From positions 62,001-126,000 of the forward strand of contig NZ_JACVEL010000001.1 in assembly GCF_014518315.1 (NCBI RefSeq): a stretch of 64,000 bases of DNA, read 5' to 3'. The notes under the pieces are model-generated. The model had not been told where the DNA came from, ran no database searches, and saw nothing but the letters and a program-made list of their open reading frames with translations. Positions within the stretch are counted from its first letter, which is position 1; the number at the start of each line of letters is the position of its first letter. Positions 62,001 to 64,000 of this stretch are shown in pieces. This stretch comes from Taishania pollutisoli. GTDB lineage: Bacteria; Bacteroidota; Bacteroidia; Flavobacteriales_D; Crocinitomicaceae. The translations under genes and the position numbers were made by a program.

Positions 62001-63958
62001 TTGACGTGCGACCCAATCCGCTGGCAAGTATTGCATCCGGGACAATTGTTTGTCAAAATGATCCGGAACCAACCGTTGTATTTACAGGTTCCAACGCAAC
62101 TCCGGGATATACATTTACTTATGCTGTAAACAGTATGGTTTCCACCATATCATCCACAGGAAATAGTACACAAATTACGATTCCCACAACAGTTGCTGAT
62201 ACATTTCATGTACAGTTGACCAATGTAACAGAATCCAGTATAAGCACATGTTCGACCGTTTATGACACCACGCTCTTAGTGATTGTAAATCCACTACCAA
62301 CCCTTGCAATTACAGGTGATACAAGTGTCTGTGAATTGGATGATGAACCTGTTATTACGTTTACAGCCGGGAACGGTACCGCTCCTTATTGGGTTTATTT
62401 TACTTTAAACGGTACAGCGGATAGTTTACTCACAATAGGAAACGTTGCGGAATACCTTCTTCCGACAACAGTCCCGGGGACCTACACCTTTTTACTTACA
62501 GGAGTAAAAGACAGTAGCCCTACCACGTGTTATCAGTCAGCAAACGGAACCGTTACTGTTGAAGTCCGGGACCGACCGACCGCTGTCATTACTGGAAGTA
62601 CCGAAATCTGTCAGGATTCCGATCCCGTTGACATCGTGATCGTCGGGAATGGAACAACCAATCCGTACACCTTTCACTATACGCTAAATGGTACTCCAAT
62701 GACTGCTATAAGTGTTGGTGATAGTATCATTTTAACACAGCCGACCTCCGTAGCAGGAGATTTTGTCTATCACCTGACCGGAGTAACAGACAACACAGTC
62801 AACACCTGTTACCGGGAACTGGATGAAGAGATTCTGATTCGTATCAATGAATTACCGTATGCGATGATCAATGGAAATGCAACAATCTGTCTGAATACAA
62901 CGCCTGCTCCTGTTTTATTTATCGGTGAAATGGGGACTCCCGGATATGTGTTCGACTATGAAATTCTTGAAACCTCAGAATCCCTGTCTGTGAGTAGCGG
63001 TAACGGGACAACTGTTACTGTTCCTTCGATCAACGGTCAACCGGGGACGTACACTTATGTACTAACGGGCGTAACGGATTCCAGTCCTACACAATGTCAC
63101 CAGCAAATCTATGATACAGCTGTGATTGAAGTGATCGATCTTCCGGCTGCTACTATTACAGGTTTTTCACCGCTGTGTGAAGATGAGCCGGAACCGGAAA
63201 TAATATTCACGGGTTCAAACGGAGGAAGTCCCTACACATTTGTTTATACATTGAACGGATCTTCGCATACCGTTACCACTTCCAATACCGATTCCATTGT
63301 AAGCGTTCTTCAACCAACCGATCAGCCGGGAACATTTACCTATACACTGACACAAGTAACGGAAGGAACGTATGGATGTACAGCAAATCTGAATGCTGTA
63401 TTTACAGGTATTGTATATCCCAAACCAACGGCATCCTTTAGTTTTTCTCCGGATGAATTAATGACCTCAAACAGTGTTGTCTATTTTACCAATGTATCGA
63501 CTGGCGCAACGAGTTACGACTGGGAATTTGGTGACGGAAGTTCATCTTCACAGGAACATCCTAATCATTTATACGAAGTAGAAGGTATTGAATCGTTTAC
63601 GATATACCTGGTTGCTACCAGTGAATTCGGCTGTATTGACAGTACTTCCGCAACGATCAATGTGAAAGAAGAAGTGTTGATTTATGTTCCGAACACCTTC
63701 ACTCCTGACGGCGATGTTCACAACAATACCTTCTTCCCGGTCATCACGCAAGGAATCGAGCTGCAAGATTACACAATGATCATTTATAACCGATGGGGAG
63801 AAAACATTTTTGAATCACATGATGTTGCAATCGGTTGGGACGGAACCTACAAAGGAAAGATGGTTCAATCGGGAACATATACGTACACCATTGAAATCAA
63901 ACACATCGGGATCAGCACGCGGGAACGTATTGTCGGGCATGTGAATGTATTGAGGTGA
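56051..63958 (+). CDS. Giant secreted repeat protein with PKD and type B T9SS sorting domain
   Basis: 2,635 residues, complete. Signal peptide ends near CSFGQ. Residues ~30-1560 are DUF11-like/beta-sandwich modules (NLSNIQVGLHLPEGINYVSS, then ITITNGGNGSLAQFELEHNH) with many Cys and Asn. Residues ~1616-2455 contain nine tandem repeats of about 93 residues (PLPxAxIxGDTxVC...). Residues 2455-2545 hold a PKD domain (SFSFSPDELM...YDWEFGDGSSSSQEHPNHLY). The last ~90 residues form the type B sorting domain (IYVPNTFTPDGDVHNNTFFP...NRWGENIFES...WDG...GTYTYTIEIKH). Probably a T9SS surface adhesin, larger than most in its class. Monocistronic, with its own promoter. Confidence 0.9.
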   Translation: MKYIFTTNVLLYLLLMNFCSFGQITLISSSLSNNLTACLNDATYTVTINNLSPYNLSNIQVGLHLPEGINYVSSSVTGGAENIVTGVDTLRFTMANIPSLSQVTFSVVINAGCMQSYTAKKNTFKMSYTGDNGIGGIINATDTHESNLYTISVPDLSLVSMTNQSYSGNVGDIFTRCITITNGGNGSLAQFELEHNHGSGLVIQTSSPGTSTPFLNGTIHLLSASDFATIGNGNGTFDPGESITICETIEIISCSNAQSVYNYRWGCNNTVCQQLSDAANVVFESETPNLVFTPWNSFTNNTTNGLGTNCYGNNGNGDFPSSLTIVNNGTGDAINTLIDVGGAFSSHTGWIYTNYYSSINIASLTIEINGGGQQAIVPVSTANGQSRPCLPASPKNGFVLNIPLIEPGDIVVIRWNHFTCCIDYCENATRKHLLHWRFRGSYTNRCGINYDIPQSNSLPNSGGSYYYRNQLSADVVPGTMINGETSTVTFMAVNSEFNLPRSSNHRFKYRLILPDGCLNVNTNSLVIRNHLGVVQGHVPTVELTGDTVDFVFTSIPMGTQWTISFDLSVDCASCPVEGLKTIQFQTLYAPNINCSCWQMMGCVSANIDVLCPPVCEGANLVEKRVRRINLGLPDNDNNGLPDNGPHNMNQVRTDRMMHGDTLEVYNKSFIHNPNNMAYRSIVLNHRMMNHGQRMTYSHSIVRIYKAASNTYFTSTAQNINTNITTTGTTRSWRNGFNIQTLPSLGMGTGSLLETGDSVIVLSYYVNTVNNNTNYLDVVNTESSMFATSTAAFQNAPTNELFGCNTLNKEFTLIGWYYTNSGENSLTTDNCNEIVLTQNYYLSIGPCCNNYNGGNLFPFEYRHWSAPGNMFVELPDDYEFISASFNFAATGGTLVTRPDNVNYFPIAPVSVAGNIYEFDLYPFFGDQSSGNPIIFGDDGFNGNIRVRMRPTCNVENGTSNTRYRWNYIPVSQLNPTNYATTGWLTTDPVTYNGPILSMQSNILMVNSQSGQETWDLFFQNTSFSSAASNFWIGVPSNGGITADSILNLATNTWYYPNANGIFALVDLPANSSVTYRLFTTMTSCQSASIVVSSGWGCSGVPVTVADYECEPLELTLTINPLTPSFEAQIALLSNGVNELCDELDFEITVRNYQLGYGFNMLTDIQLPYGLEYVTGSGNLFYQGTTTPLPDPGLVSGTTFQWDLSTTNLSDNGLIGIVDSVNNKYTIRFKARPLCGFNSGQRVFVRGIGESFCGSVHQSELNYSAPIYLNNMTAPYTTDIAIGIDFITPCGPNNETTLTVHNLGNDPFGATDTLNFVLPAGLTYTPNSFVPIHNASIAQTEPIVVNSGAQITLKWPLMPGVAMGDSMVFEVNLNPSPIDLPCVVTELRAFTTVLLSATCSIDGNICSAGLITGENVKPIYIYKTDLDENNAVANVHLNPDGSETLSGSFSLYNQGASLSSSYSLVYEILHDVNGDGIYSAGDTVVWTETVSATIPGGASETFTFSNIPVNEFCGGSIRLSLVNNACFCSDNIFTFNLTTSATNFADTICSQDTVMISYPDLHNYSYSWSPTAGLSDGTIPQPLFTGINAGNPPVSHTFIRTVDKGICQHIDTSVIVIRPLPGAEILLNDTLLCESGNDLSVPLHAYNSFADYTLNYSVDGVMQTTTFTDTFFHTLPVSAAGDYFIQLNSVTDGSPNACSSLVDDSVLITVNPLPVAQVYGDTTVCMNTTGIQLTFEGSNATAEYVFDYVFGGDTFQVTTTNGIAQVTVPTDQDGSFSYETIHITESSAAQCTAVPGLENTVVVLPLPHAEITADTLVCQDDPGVALAITGSNSTAPYIFTYTVNGVPQTGSGTPVLSILQSTTVADTFSYHLTGVTDGSIRTCNTILDTTIRVIVNPLPNAQVIGDTSVCHLSPAPSVTFIGANGTSPYIFTYTYNGDTLQVTAPVDSVLVSIATDSVGTYPIELLSVMDSSPTMCISNISSSAIVDVRPNPLASIASGTIVCQNDPEPTVVFTGSNATPGYTFTYAVNSMVSTISSTGNSTQITIPTTVADTFHVQLTNVTESSISTCSTVYDTTLLVIVNPLPTLAITGDTSVCELDDEPVITFTAGNGTAPYWVYFTLNGTADSLLTIGNVAEYLLPTTVPGTYTFLLTGVKDSSPTTCYQSANGTVTVEVRDRPTAVITGSTEICQDSDPVDIVIVGNGTTNPYTFHYTLNGTPMTAISVGDSIILTQPTSVAGDFVYHLTGVTDNTVNTCYRELDEEILIRINELPYAMINGNATICLNTTPAPVLFIGEMGTPGYVFDYEILETSESLSVSSGNGTTVTVPSINGQPGTYTYVLTGVTDSSPTQCHQQIYDTAVIEVIDLPAATITGFSPLCEDEPEPEIIFTGSNGGSPYTFVYTLNGSSHTVTTSNTDSIVSVLQPTDQPGTFTYTLTQVTEGTYGCTANLNAVFTGIVYPKPTASFSFSPDELMTSNSVVYFTNVSTGATSYDWEFGDGSSSSQEHPNHLYEVEGIESFTIYLVATSEFGCIDSTSATINVKEEVLIYVPNTFTPDGDVHNNTFFPVITQGIELQDYTMIIYNRWGENIFESHDVAIGWDGTYKGKMVQSGTYTYTIEIKHIGISTRERIVGHVNVLR
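60897..63417 (+). repeat. Nine tandem ~280-bp coding repeats
   Basis: Units begin near 60897, 61180, 61459, 61735, 62011, 62290, 62572, 62851 and 63139, spacing 276-288 bases, in frame. Each encodes LPxAxITGDTxVC, then FTGSNGTxPYxFTYxxNG, and LTGVTDSSPxxC. The DNA copies have diverged, so this is an old array rather than a recent expansion. Confidence 0.85.
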
Positions 63959-64000
63959 TGCTCATCACATCACCTCCTTGTTTGTTGGAAAATCCATGCT

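Overview
The window looks like a chromosomal stretch from a Bacteroidota (Bacteroidetes) bacterium, most likely Flavobacteriales and possibly Crocinitomicaceae/Fluviicola-like. The evidence is a complete gldK-gldL-gldM-gldN locus for the type IX secretion (T9SS)/gliding motor, five large secreted proteins with T9SS C-terminal sorting domains (types A and B), a fused SecDF, a short primary sigma factor, and many promoters with the Bacteroidetes -7 element TAnnTTTG. The family placement is inference; the phylum is well supported.

Layout. 1-3838 (+): a run of small unrelated genes (WG-repeat protein, NlpE-like protein, membrane protein, YezG/DUF600-like protein, unknowns), with a frameshifted first gene and a truncated last one. 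It resembles the immunity/orphan tail of a polymorphic-toxin locus. 3808-9691 (-): two T9SS cargo proteins preceded by a TPR/transmembrane/HTH regulator. 9882-11142 (-): a VOC-EVE-MarR operon with a clear palindromic operator over its promoter. 11374-16238 (-): an AT-rich accessory island with a lipoprotein, a gene remnant, and a three-gene cassette of an 851-aa uncharacterised protein, a 331-aa protein with a candidate Cys/His/Asp catalytic triad, and an overlapping lipoprotein. This cassette is the best candidate for an undescribed system. 16672-17072 (-): tmRNA (ssrA), with a tag ending NDNTSYALAA. 17214-20546: small membrane protein, pth, topA.

20728-23343 (-): a T9SS cargo protein with three 213-bp direct repeats, and a small secreted coiled-coil protein. 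23653-28377 (+): Gfo/Idh/MocA oxidoreductase, lipoprotein plus translationally coupled undecaprenyl-phosphate sugar transferase (exopolysaccharide initiation), then an ExbB/ExbD pair. 28826-31829 (-): secDF. 31975-36145 (+): PASTA protein, T9SS cargo protein, RluD-type pseudouridine synthase. 36257-39914 (+): DUF4249-like lipoprotein and priA, converging on rpoD (-) with overlapping stop codons. 41034-45267: radical SAM/SPASM protein, then (-) lipoprotein, DUF3817 protein, CPA1 antiporter and a TIGR01777 epimerase.

45493-54256 (+): PLP aminotransferase, HldE-type heptose kinase, PorP/SprF-like outer-membrane protein, then gldKLMN with a strong terminator. 54304-63958 (+): tandem universal stress protein, CvfB-like S1 protein, and a 2,635-aa surface protein with nine repeats of about 93 aa, a PKD domain and a type B sorting domain.

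The main theme is surface export. SecDF moves preproteins across the inner membrane, GldKLMN forms the T9SS core and motor, the PorP/SprF-like protein is an associated outer-membrane component, and the large repeat proteins are probable cargo. No CRISPR array, insertion sequence, rRNA or ordinary tRNA was found.
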